Of a stretch of 64,000 bases of DNA, positions 27,901 through 39,574 are shown one piece after another. The stretch spans positions 8,226,479-8,290,478 of the forward strand of contig CM072899.1 of the NCBI GenBank assembly GCA_037013685.1. The letters run 5' to 3'. The translations under genes were made by a program, and so were the position numbers. The stretch's first letter is position 1. Each line of letters begins with the position of its first letter. The notes under the pieces were generated by a model, which saw nothing but the letters and a program-made list of their open reading frames with translations, made no database searches and had not been told where the DNA came from. The DNA comes from Acridotheres tristis. Taxonomy: Eukaryota; Chordata; Aves; Passeriformes; Sturnidae.

Positions 27901-30659
27901 TTTGGTTTCACTTGTCACTTCTATTATTTCTGTCAGTAGTGGAGATGATGACACTGAACTCTCACTACTCAGTTTTGCAGATTACACAGACCAGGGTGAG
28001 ACAAATAACAAAGAGAATGACTTGCTAACACTGAGCACAGCTGGATACAATACCTAGTCTAGGTGTTCGAAATTAGGACCTACTCCCAGACTTTTTGGTG
28101 CCTTTGTAGCCCACATTGCCTGCCTGACTGCTGTCCTGATACACTTGGCTGTAATTCAGCACAAGCTCCTGACACTTCCACCACTTCTGCTTCCTGCTGT
28201 CAGCTGTTATCCCACTACAGTTTGTGGAAAACAGGAATTGATGACTTTCCTATTTGCCTGGAGTTGTCAGGTCTGGGGCTGTGGATCTTTAGGAGCCAGG
28301 GGCTCCTTTCCTGATCAGAAAGCAGTCCTAGGATAAAGCCACGAGCCAGGCAGAGTCCTCTCATAACCTTGTTCCTCCTGGGGCAAGAGGAAACAAATCT
28401 CCATTTGTTTGCTGGGCACAATATCCCCTCACACACTCACACCCCGTAGTACCCAGCCCTTCCTCTCACAGGGGTCTCTGTCAGCCATCTAGGCTGAAAA
28501 GAATCAGATGATTCCAGCAGGCAATTTATCCTGGTTACCTGATATAGCTGCCATAGAACAGGAAAATTGCATTCTAGAGAAATCTTGCTTTTCCCTGAGG
28601 GATGGCTATAAACTAGATTTACACATATTTAAACTATCCTAATATTTAGATGGCTAAAGTTAGGTGAAGTGAACAAAAGGTGTAGCATGAAATGAGTGGG
28701 GGAATTTAAGACTCATATTTTCATATTTAAGACCCAAGGAGAATTTTCCCTTGCTTCACCCCAGAGCATCTATTGGATTCAAGAATAGAAATTTTTCTTT
28801 CTTAGCATCTTGAGAACTTTTATCTGCAGGAAGCTGCCTGGGCTAGAAATATTTCTAAACCTCTGGTCTCAGGCCCTTCCCCTGCCCTTGCTAACAGAAA
28901 TACGTTTGCCATTCCAAGTGCTACTGGGCAGCACTTGCATGAGCTCTTGACTGTCTCACTGGCTGCAAGAACATTATCTGGGAAGAACCTACTTTGCCCA
29001 GATCCTTAGGAGCCCATAACAATTCCTAGAGAATATCACTCAACAGGGACACCTAAAGAAGAAATAAAAGATAGTTTGCCTATCTGAAGTTGTGAGTTGC
29101 TTTCAAGTAGTGTCTAAAATTCAGTGTCAGGTAACAGGCTTTAGGATTAACTATTGGGACCCTGAGGAAATAGCAAGGACACCTGTTGTTATTCTATTCA
29201 CAGTTAGGCACCTGGGTACTTGAAATGCTGCCCACACAAACCTGGCTTTACTCCAGAGCAACCCTCAGGTGTGGGAAAGGCACTGCACACGTTTGTGCAT
29301 CATCAGGAACAGGGTGAGAACGATCCAAATAAGAAGCCTTTGACGGGGAACTGTATAGCAAGTTATAATTTTCCCTCTGTTCTGATCCCCATGCAATTTA
29401 TTCTGAAGTCATTATGTAAAGAAACTGCAGGCTTCCTGTCAGAAAGGTGTGTTCATTAGAGCAGCAGAGAGAGAGTGACACTGAGGGTATTTGCCTGTCC
29501 TCCTCCTTTCCTCCCACAGAGAGCAGGAGCAAACGTGCCTGTGGCTGGCTTCTACCTTACACCTCTTCAAAGAAGTTTCTTTGAAAATCTCTTACACAAG
29601 TCTTCTTTAGAGTGCTAAGTATGCAGATAGAAGTTAACTGAGTGCACTGTGTGCCACAGGATGCTGGACTTTGGTGTTTATTCTATAAACACAGAAGCCC
29701 CTGGGAAGTAGCAGCTCATTTATGTGGAGGACTGGCAGCCAAACCAGTAAAGCCCTGGCCACTCTTATGGGCACTTTTGATGGTGCAACTTTGGGATACT
29801 TTTGACTACTAGCACTTTGTGACAAACTTCAGAGCCTCTCTGCATGGAGCAGTCCATACAAGAAGGCACTGAGGAATGGGGTTTTATTCCCCTTCACCCA
29901 CAGCTCTCTGCTGGTCTCACATGAGCATTGCTTGCACCAGTGGGGAGCTGCAAGGGTGAGCTGCTCTTGTGGCACAGCAAGTGATCTGCATTCTGTGTCA
30001 CAGGAAAAGAGCAGGGGGGCTGGGTTCTTCATGGGTTTGCAAAACAAAGACAAAACTGGACACACAGCATGTAAGGGCTTCCTAGACCTCATAGCTAAAC
30101 AGCAATAGTCTTTCCTTGAGCACAAGCTAAGTCCCTTCTATTCATTGAGGCCTGCTAGAACGTGGTGGTACAGCTACTGCAATTCAGCTGATGTGTGCTA
30201 GCTTTGTGTCCCTGGCAGTTTTGCAATTATTTGTTGTCTATATATTATAAAAAATTCAGATAATGAGCAAACACTGTATGGGTAAGGATATAAATGTTTT
30301 GTAAAAATCACGTTTAGTCAGCTCTTGATGCTTGGTAGCCAGGCAAGTAGCAGTCAGATAGAGAGGTGGCAAGTTATGCTGCCCTAAAGCCATGTAGACT
30401 TATGTGAAAATGTCCTACTTATGCAAATGGATCATAAAAAAGGACAGAGTCTGGCCTCCAGCACATTTAATAGCATTCTTAGACTTTGCCAGGCAAGTGT
30501 TGCTTCCTGCCTCGTGGTTTTTTGATAGATGGAAAGTTACTGCTAATGCATTTTTAACTCTGAGTATTGTAGTGAAAATGTCACCGACTGAAATGCATTC
30601 TCTCTTCTACGTGTGCTGGCTCCCTTTACATGTCAAGCACTGCTAAGTAGATAAAAGGT

Positions 30660-31320
30660 GTGGCTGCCATGAGATGAATCTACTTGTTCTGCCTGGCTTA
30701 TGGACTCTGTTCTTCATGTCCAGCATTTCTCCTACCAGCTCCTCCCATCCACCTGATACCACCCAGGATCCATCGTAGTCCGGATCCTGGTGGTTCCAGA
30801 GCTCAGTTGGGCTCTTCCAGGGCCAGAAGTGACCAAGGTTGATGAGGGCACAGCTCCAGGCTGTGCTGCTGTCTGGACATTGGGATGGCAAAGCAATGGC
30901 ACAACAAGGCCCGTGCTCAGCAGCTGCCTTTGGACACAGAGCCCCTGCCTTGGCAGCTCTGGCTTCCTGGCACTGCCTGGGCTGGGCTGGAGCTGCAGCT
31001 GCCACACTGACCATGGCACTGCCACTGTCACACCAGCCATGGCACTGCAGGTGTCACACCAGCCATGGCACTGCCAGTGTCACACCAGCCATGGCACTGC
31101 CAGTGTCACACCAGCCATGGCACTGCCAGTGTCACACTGCACATGGCACTGCAGGTGTCACACCAGCCATGGCACTGCAGGTGTCACACTGCACATGGCA
31201 CTGCCAGTGTCACACTGCACATGACACTGCATGGCAGTGCTCAGCCAGGCAGTGTGAGTGCCTGTGACCCATGTCTGGGTGCTCTCCTCAGTGCTGGGTG
31301 CTCTGCTTGCTGTGACTGAC
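30660..31320. other. GC-richer patch surrounding the minisatellite
   Basis: A CAGCTGC, CCTGG and GGCACTG-rich stretch with the 26-bp array at its right side. Open frames of 100-144 codons on both strands fall inside it and are compositional and repeat artefacts. Confidence 0.55.
31012..31230. repeat. 26-bp minisatellite, 8 full copies plus a partial one
   Basis: Units begin with CATGGCACTG at 31012, 31038, 31064, 31090, 31116, 31142, 31168 and 31194, with a decayed ninth start at 31220. Two alternating variations are visible. The middle is either GCCAGTGTC or GCAGGTGTC, and the end is either ACACCAGC or ACACTGCA. Units 3, 4, 5 and 8 carry the palindrome CACTG-C-CAGTG. Because 26 is not divisible by three and the unit lacks stops, all three plus frames stay open here and produce repetitive, non-genuine proteins with a 26-residue period. 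The array sits in a GC-richer patch (about 30660-31320). No unique spacers separate the units, so it is a tandem array and not a CRISPR. Confidence 0.95.
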
Positions 31321-32676
31321 TTCATAAGGACATGGACCTTCTTATTCAAAGGGGACAAAGGTTTCTAAGTGCATTTCCTGCTCAAAAGCCACATGGGGAT
31401 TATTGAAAGTGTCCCTGTATTTGTCTCCTTTCTTGGGCAAATAGTGCAGTTGGTTTTCCTGCATACCTATAATGTGGCATATTTTCTGTAGTCCATCCTT
31501 TTCCTGCATGAGTCCTCACTTGTGTGTCAGTTATGAGAACATTTCATTTATGAAAATAAGGACATTTAAATTCTGCTTTAGAGCAGACATTGCAGGTATT
31601 CATGATTTCCAGTACTCTCTACTTTTAATTTAGCTGGAGCAGAGCCTGTTAGGTTGTGCTGTCATGCAGGAGGCTTGTGGGGAGTAACTGTGGGCAAAGG
31701 CAGCTGACATGTAGCTGTTCAAACTTCAGCATTTTCTTGTCTGAGAGCTCTCAAATCTTGGGTATGTGATCTGTGTGCTGAAGCTGTGCCAACCAAATGT
31801 TTACTATTTGTCTACTGCTTCCTGAAAAATTTAGAGAATTCACACATATTACAAAAAGTAGCATTTTTCAGAACAGACATCACTGAAAGATGTGCACTAT
31901 TAGATGAAGTGGTTTGTTTTGCACTGTTATAATTAGGGTTTAGCTCAGACAATGTTTTCTCAGTAGCCGCATGTTGTTTGAATAATTCAACTATGAAGAA
32001 TATTCTGAACTAAACTCCCCTTTAATTCCAGCCAATTTATGAACCTTCATTCAAAAACACTTCAAGATGACACCGTTTTAAAATTAAAATAATTTGCCTT
32101 TCTAGTTACTGATTTCAAATAGCTTCCTTCTGCTTGTCTAGCATCCTTTGTTTATATATAAAGTACAAAATGACATAACAAGTTTTTGGCATTTTTATCT
32201 GATGGAAATAACTAAACTTTGGTACTGATTTGCTTTTTTGCTGTCTTAAAATGAATCCACATGGATAGGAGGGTTCACATTGCAAACACTGCTGGTTTCT
32301 TTAGTGATCTGCAGCAGTGTTCTGCTGAGTTAGATTATGGAAGATTTTAGGACAGTTTCCCTAGGAAATGACATTGATATGTTTGTGCTGTATATCTCTG
32401 TTTTGAACATGTGCTTTATTTCTTCCCCTTCTGTGTTCCTGTCCCAGTCTCTCCTGCATGGTTTCTGAGCAGGGACTATTTCTTACTTCACCTGAGCAGG
32501 ACCTCACACTTTGCCTCGGGTTTAGCTTTTGGGGCCTGAAGGGATTTTCTAGTGTACATTGAAAAAAAACCAACAAACTGATGTTGATAATGAACCATCT
32601 GCCTTGTCTGCCTTCAAACCAAGAGAAAAAATGGATTAAGATCCAAGCATTCCCTGGGGCTTTGGACCCATTGATC

Positions 32677-32703
32677 GGGGAAGAGGAAGGGGAAGGGAAG
32701 GGG
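32677..32703 (+). other. Polypurine G-run tract, potential G-quadruplex or triplex
   Basis: Four G-runs (GGGG, GGGG, GGG, GGGG) are separated by AAGAGGAA, AA and AA. The first loop is 8 nt, just beyond the common 7-nt search limit, so the quadruplex is plausible but not canonical. The tract is purine-only and partly mirror-symmetric, which also permits triplex formation. Confidence 0.5.
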
Positions 32704-34055
32704 AATATGTTCAGAGGTTCCCTGGTGACCATGTGAGATATTTGGGTGCAGGAGGCAGAGTCCAAGTATCCGCTCTGATCTCCCCTGTTCTCTCAGGGAG
32801 GGCTGGCAGTATGAACTGACAGCAATAAAGCACAGGTCCTTATAACTGGGAACCAGCAGAAAGGAGACTTGGGTCACAGTTTGCATCCTCCTGCACAGCA
32901 AAGGCCAAGAGTCTTTGAAATGCAAACCACAGCCAGACTGCTCCTGTTTAAGCCTTCCGTGAATTTGCTAATAAACCAAATTTGGGGGAATTATTTCTCA
33001 CTATGAGGAAAAAAGATCATTTTAGTAATCTTTAGAGAAAGTCCTTGTTCCTTTGGCCTGTAATTCCACTGTTACTAGTACTTTGGAGGAAGGTCTAACC
33101 TTAAGTGAAACTGAGCCTGTAGTAATTTTTAGGAGCAGTGCATACCCAGTGAATTGTGAAAAATACAGGATTACTATATAGGTCTTAAACCTTAGGGAAA
33201 CACTTTGGACTTCTATAGGGAGCTTAATCTAATCTAAAGGGTGGGCATGGTTCTAAATGTATTTTCTAGTGAGCTCTGTACTCCTGGAAGCAGTAGAGAA
33301 AATTGCTTGACCAGCTAATGGGATTAGCCAACCACATTCAAAGGTTTACAGTCCACTATGGAGTATCTAATTGAGTAAGATGGATATTTCTAATATTCAT
33401 TGCTTTAATTTTTATGTTTTATTAAAGTATGAAAGGCTCAGTGCCCTCTTGGAAGATAGCTGGAAGGTTTCCTGAGAGAGGGATTGTTTAGGGTAAAATA
33501 AACCAGAAAGGCAGTAAAAAGAGGCAGAGAAGAAAATGTTTTGAGAGCTTCTATTGTGCTAGGGATGTTTGTGCATCTATACAAATTACTCAACTGGACT
33601 GTATTGCCTTCCTGTGATGGTGTCATTGATGGGGGAGGAAACTGTGACTTTAGAAGCTAGAATAAAGGCTTATGGAAATAATAATTGTTGTTAGAATTAT
33701 CTGAAAATGCAGCTGTTTTTTCCCTATTTGCAGCTATTGTAGTGCTTGCAAGAAGACACAAAATGCAAGGACCACAGGCTGAATCTTCCTGTGCAGGATT
33801 CCAGCTGCTGTAGGAATAGAAGGATGGTTCTCCCAGCCCTTTCTTCCTTTCTATCATGTCTTCTCTATGACTCTGGTGTCTGAATGTAGGTGTAAAGAGA
33901 TCTCTGTGTCCTTATTGCCTCTGGGGTGTAGGTGACAATGTCAGTGTTTCTCTGCAGGGTGTGGGACTGAGGGTGCTGTGCTGCCTGAAACAGCTGGGTG
34001 CTGCAGGCACCCAACAAAACTGGCCAATTCTCTGACTCAGCCAGACTGCATGGCA

Positions 34056-34076
34056 TTGATATCAGTGTGATATCAA
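34056..34076. repeat. Perfect inverted repeat, 9-bp arms, 3-nt loop
   Basis: TTGATATCA and TGATATCAA flank GTG. Each arm itself contains the 8-bp palindrome TGATATCA, so the site can also be read as a direct repeat of a palindrome spaced by 3 bp. Function is unknown. Confidence 0.9.
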
Positions 34077-37000
34077 GTCCTGAAGTGGCAGAGCCCCAAT
34101 CTGAGTCATTTTAAGTCTTTTCCAGTCCAGGAAGCTGTTCTGGGTAACACCCATTTGGACAGCTGCGAGCAGGAAGAAGCAAACCCCCAAACAGAAACTG
34201 CTCCTCTCTCCTGAGAGCAGCACCCAGAGGGGAATCAAGCATTCCCACATGTGCAGTGGGGATGGCCAGAGCTGTGGGAATCATGGCAGGCCTGCAGGGC
34301 AAGAGGACTTCCTTGCAATGAGCTCTCTCTGAGGATTCCCAAATCTTCTGGGAAGGAGAGCCAGGGCGCTGTGTGTGCACTGAGGCTCTTCCTGCTCACT
34401 TCTGAGCAAGGGAACTCCCAGAGAGGGAGAGGGCACACAGAAATGTGCATTTAATATCTCCAGTGGAATATTATCCAAGTAAGGATTGAAACAAGTATGC
34501 TACAAGCCTTAGGAAAGAAAGCAACAGATTTGAACAAAATCTGTAAGATACTTACACCATAAAGGCATAAGAAGTCATCCTGATAATGAACATACAGAAG
34601 GTTGCAAAGATAGCGGGGAATTAACCCCATTAACTTGAAAGGGGAAACATAAGCATGTGTCAATAAATATTTACTCTCCTTCTGGTATTTGAAAGTGTTC
34701 TTATTTGCAGAGCAAACTGAAATCTTTTCTGTGGGATTTTGTAGAAGTAATATTAATATTAACTTTGTGTCTTTGTTGCTTTATTTTATTTCTTTGAAAC
34801 AAGTAGTAAATTTACCATTGCAAAAATGAGATTTTTTTTTTTCAGTTGTAAAATTTATCTCAGCTCATTTGTCATGAAAATTTGCCCCTTAGGACTAGTT
34901 TGAACAGTATCCCAGGTGTTTAATGTTGTTCACCTAATGAAGGCACAACTCATGAAAACAACTATTGAACTGTGGTACACTTCATGAATACTGAGAAGGC
35001 ATTCAAATTTAAAATGCATGTAGTGGTAACTGGGTCTATAAACTGCTGCTCCTGAAGCCTCGATGCTGGATGCATATTTCTCCAAATGAACATTTTTCAC
35101 TTGCATGTTTTTCTATTTACTAAAACAGTTTGTAGATCTCCATTTAGCTTCATCAAGCTACAGAGAGTACAGTTATAATTAGTTTGGCCGTGGAGGGCTT
35201 GGCAGATTTTTTTGTGAAATACTCTACTTCATAATATGCCCTACTCGTCACATTGCTGTCCTCTTAAATAAGAGGAAATGAATCGTAGTCAGATGCAAAT
35301 AATGTAGGAAAAGAGGTAAAGAGCAAAGAAAAAAGGCTTTTATATCCAGGTGTGAGGGCCTGCTGCGCATCACACTTTGTTAAAAGGGCACGCTGTGTGA
35401 AGAGGAGGCAGCAATATCGGTGGATTAGGAGAAACCTGCTGAAATGTGTCCGAAAGGAGTTTTAAAATAAGAAAATGCCTGACCCAGTTGCACCCCCGAG
35501 AGAGGAAGGGAACCAAATAAAGGGATCTGTGTAGACACTGAGCACCACAGGAGCAGCTTCTGCCAAGGCAGAACAGGAGATCTCCTGCACAAATGTGCCA
35601 CTGAGATGGTCCAGCAAAGCTGGAGGTTCTGGGAAGAGAGAATTCCTGGTGTGCCTGCCCTAGAGGATGCCTTGGGGTGAAGCTGCTGTTGAAATGAGAT
35701 GTCACTCTTACTACAGGGGAGCTGCAGTTCTGTCAGTCATAGCCTGAAAACAGAAAGTCTGTATTCCAGGTAGCTGAAATGAAATGAAATACTGTTGTTG
35801 TCTGCCACTCTGATGACAAGCCCACTTTTCCTTTCTTTTTTCTTTTTTTTTAAAGCTTCGTTTTGCAGTGCCTGGCTCAAAGGCGGGGGGATTTTGCTCT
35901 CTTCTCTGAGCTGATGTTTCTTAGCTCTACTAAAAATGTGTATCAGCATTTGCCAGACGCAAATCATTGTTCTTGACAGATTATGCAACTTGGATTATAA
36001 AAATCCAATGTTTTTCTCTTTCTGTCTGGAAATTTGCGACTTGCCAGCATGGTGGGAGGCATTAGTGTTCTCATTTAATTCTCAGAATTAAGCACATTTT
36101 CAAATTTAGGCTGGCTAAAAGTAAGAGCTCTGTTCTGAGAAAAAATGGTTGATGTGCTTCTGCCTGTTGTTGCTGAAATGGCTGTTGAATTTCTCATTAA
36201 AAATCACCATGAGTGTGTAACGCAGCACAGAACAGTCAGGATACTCATAGCAGGAGACAGGTCTCTGTGCAGAATTACCAGGCTCCAAATAAATTCTCAA
36301 ATGCCCATATTTTTGTCTGATCTGAGATCACTCAGAATCTGGAATATTTTGATTTTTATTTTATTTTTAACTAGTAATTGCTTTGTAACCCTGAAAAATA
36401 TTTACTTGTGAACCAACACTAACTGCAGCAGAAAAATAAAAAGGAATGGCAGATAGCTCTACTCTTCAACTTTTACTGTATCCTAAAATAGCTGTAGACC
36501 TCATTCTGCTCTGAGATCTGCAGTGCACATCTCTGCTCTGATATGCTGCTCTCTGTCCTGTATTTTTAGGGAAACCAGTAGGAGACCAAAGCATGTGGGG
36601 CTGCAGAATCCTCGATCTTCCTTGCTGACCTGAGTCTAGGTTTTCTTTCTGTGTTTGAAATGGATGAGCTGCTGTGATATAAAAAATGACTGTAAAAAAT
36701 TTCGTTCTTGTTGCAGCCAGGTGGTCAGCGTTTTGCATTTAGCCCTTTGTGCTTCCACTTGAAGAGTAAAGATTAACTCCTGATTCTGGGGATTTATTCT
36801 ACTTTTGTTTTTATATTGAGGCTGCCTTGTTTGAACACTGTAGATTCACTACATGGTGTCACCTCTTCCGTGATTCCTGTGGCTGAGATACAAGCAGATT
36901 TTTATTTAAAGAGCCTTAACTACCAGATTTGGTAACTTATGTATCTCATGTGTTGAAATGGTGAAAAGTTAAACGGTGAGCTGGTGAAGAAATCTTACTG

Positions 37001-37696
37001 GCAGATCAAATTTCTTAGCTGTTGTGCTTGAAAGCCAGACACTTAACATCATTTTAATGCAGTTTTTGTGTTTGAATTGATATAATAAATGTCAATGTTG
37101 AATAGCATAAGGTCATATTTTACTACTTTGACCACAAGTGCAATCTTCCAGGATTCAGTTTTATTACTATTATAACAGTCACGCTGGAGAAGGTCACCAA
37201 TATATCTTTCAATATGAAGTAACATATGAATGAATAGTTTATACCAACTTTATTCTCTGCAATGTGCTGTGAGCTGTATTGACAAGGATCTGCCTGGAAT
37301 ATATTTTATGTAACTCTGGAGCTGCTGTAATCATGTGTTGCTTATGATCATTAGGGCCTAAGTCTTTGCAAAGAAATGAACCTTTGAGATTTGTACTCTG
37401 CTACTTCAAAAGAAAAAGGGCATTTTCTTCAGCAGTATAGGTATTTACTCTGAAAAGCACAGCTATACACCACACAGCATGATGAAAATGATCCAGCTTT
37501 TGCATACATACACTTTGGTTGAACAACAACAGTCCCCAGCAGGGCCAGATTTCAAAGGTAATACATCAAGAGTGTGTATCAAAACCTGTGTGCACCCTCT
37601 CTGCTTATAAAGAGAAAGACTCCACTGATCTTTAAACCTGAAGTAATTGGACACCTACCTGCATATTTACATTGCCTGACACAGTGTTACAATTAC

Positions 37697-37708
37697 TTTT
37701 TTTTTTTT
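37697..37708. repeat. T12 homopolymer
   Basis: Twelve consecutive T, with a second, shorter T-run about 45 bp downstream (near 37756). Simple repeat. Confidence 0.8.
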
Positions 37709-38519
37709 GTGGCTTCCAAGGTGCATTTTTACAAGATGCAATAGATATCCTTGATTTTTTTTTCGAGTGAAGGGCTGTGGTCCAAGTGAGCCCATCTCTG
37801 TTGCCCTCTGTAGAAGCTCTAGTACTACAGATTTTCTTATGTTGGGCATTCATCCTGGTTTGTTTTGTAAAGAATTTTAATGAATTTTTATCATGTGAGG
37901 ATGAAATGCTTCTCAATTTATTAACTTGTGTATCTTACTTCCTTAGAGAAAAGTCACCGGTTTTTGTGGAAATTGAGAGTGGGAAAAAAAAAATGCAGGG
38001 GTTAAAAGGTTTAGCAACATCCAGTGCTGTACTGAATTATGTAAGGCAAAAATATTAAGTAATAATATTTTTCCTATTGCACATAGCCTGTTTGGGGATT
38101 ATGTGCAGCAGGATGTATGGATCCCAGGCTCCTTTCTTTACTTTTTTGGGGGCTTTAAGGCATTCTCGTAGCTAAAAAAGTTGTTAACTTGGAAAACTTT
38201 TTTGCTTTTCTCTTTTTTTTTAGTATCTCAAGAGTTAGAATTACTGAACAGTAAAACTGTTTTGTAAAGCTGAAGTCCCCAAACTGTTTCTGCTTTGTGT
38301 GGTTTTGCGTGCACAACAAACAATACAGCTTGCTGCTCCTGCTGTCAGTCAAGATCTCCTATAGCTGTTGCAGATTTGTGCGTCCCATGCCAGAGGAGCT
38401 GGGTTTCAAATCTTGTTTGACAGCTCTGGAAGGGCTGTGCTGTGCATGCACCTGTTTTTGTGGTGAAAGCTACATAATGTAGAATGTTAGATATTTCAGG
38501 TGTGCTTTGCTGAGGACAG

Positions 38520-38790
38520 GGTTTGTGCTGTGAGCTCCCCAAGCGCTGGGAGGATGCACAAGGTGAGACACACGAGGTAAGGGCTGTGTCCCGCCCTGCT
38601 GCATCCTCCTGCCCATGGCTCTGCTCCCTGGGCCTGGCCTCCTGTGTGCCAGCAGCAGCACAGCACATTCCTGTGTGTCCAGCCCTGCCTGGCCTTTCCC
38701 TTGGGGTGCCCAGGGCAGGGAAAGCGATCCCCAGCGCTTCCACCTACACAGGTGTTGTGGGAGAATAGGGCTGCAAATGTCCCAGCTGTT
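38520..38790. other. GC-richer intronic patch
   Basis: A CCTGGG, GCCTGGCC and CCCTGC-rich stretch. Five overlapping open frames on both strands (60-144 codons) coincide with it. None has recognisable domains and I see no splice-bounded exon. Confidence 0.5.
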
Positions 38791-39551
38791 CAGCCCAGCC
38801 TCTTGTCCATCAGTGCTAAGCCATGTTTTAGAAAAACATATTGAAATCCTTCTCCTTGAAGAATTTGAATCAAGGTAAATAATTTTCCTGACATCTGCTG
38901 CCACAATGTTTTTTTGCCATTATGTGCAGATCTATTCTTTTGCATAGCACTTGCCAGCATGGGAACATTTTGTTCTCTGATGTATTCAAAATTATGTTTA
39001 ATGACTTCAGCCTTCACCTATTAGGACTTTTATTTCTGGAAAATGTTTATAGCATGCAAACAGAGGAAGCAGGTGTGAATGTACAGGCACATAAGCTCAA
39101 ACTCCAAGAGAGAGTTTTAGTTGTTGGTAAGTTTGGGGAGTTTTTTAATAGATCAGTGGCAGTCTCAGAAATGTCATCCTCCAAAACACAATTGTGTGGC
39201 TATGTGAGTTAAAGCAAGAAAATAATTTAAAATATTGTATTTTAAGATGTCCATTGCCCTAGCAATCTTTCCTGCTTTGTTAAAACTGATTTCCTTTTGT
39301 CCTGTAGGTTGTCCTAGAGCACACTTGGGGAGATTGGAGATGTCTTGATATTGGAGTTCTGAACAAGGAAACACACTTTGAATTTCGATGCACGTACACA
39401 TCTATATATCTATAGCTTACACAAGTTTAAAGGAAATCAATTAGCAATTGACTATTGCAGAGCAATGGCGATAGCATCTGGAAGTGGGGATAGTTTTCTA
39501 AGTCTGAGCAAGGCTTTTGAATGTTCCTGTACTTTTTGAGGGCAAAATTAC

Positions 39552-39574
39552 TCAAGGAGGAAGCTCCTCCTTGA
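39552..39574. repeat. Perfect inverted repeat, 10-bp arms, 3-nt loop
   Basis: The arm TCAAGGAGGA (39552-39561), the loop AGC and the arm TCCTCCTTGA (39565-39574) are exact complements. It is a potential hairpin or cruciform, or a palindromic factor site. No terminator role applies in this eukaryotic intron. Confidence 0.9.

Larger units (their letters stand above)
13987..30659. other. Intronic stretch, no genes seen
   Basis: Mostly AT-rich with short homopolymers and (TA)n runs (near 14637-14646), and a direct repeat AAACTTTAAATT at 27266 and 27290 just after a G8 run. A slightly GC-richer section lies at 15590-16680. The frames here (for example 17781-18269 plus) show no family features. 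Confidence 0.6.

Noticed and set aside
31012..31230. Possible CRISPR array
   Set aside because: The units are contiguous, with no unique spacers, and the host is a vertebrate.
30643..31358. Several 66-144-codon open frames on both strands with repetitive proteins
   Set aside because: They come from the 26-bp tandem array and its GC-rich flanks. The unit lacks stops and is not a multiple of three, so all plus frames stay open.
38345..38904. Overlapping frames of 132 and 144 codons on the minus strand
   Set aside because: They match a GC-richer patch, with several competing frames on both strands and no family signal.
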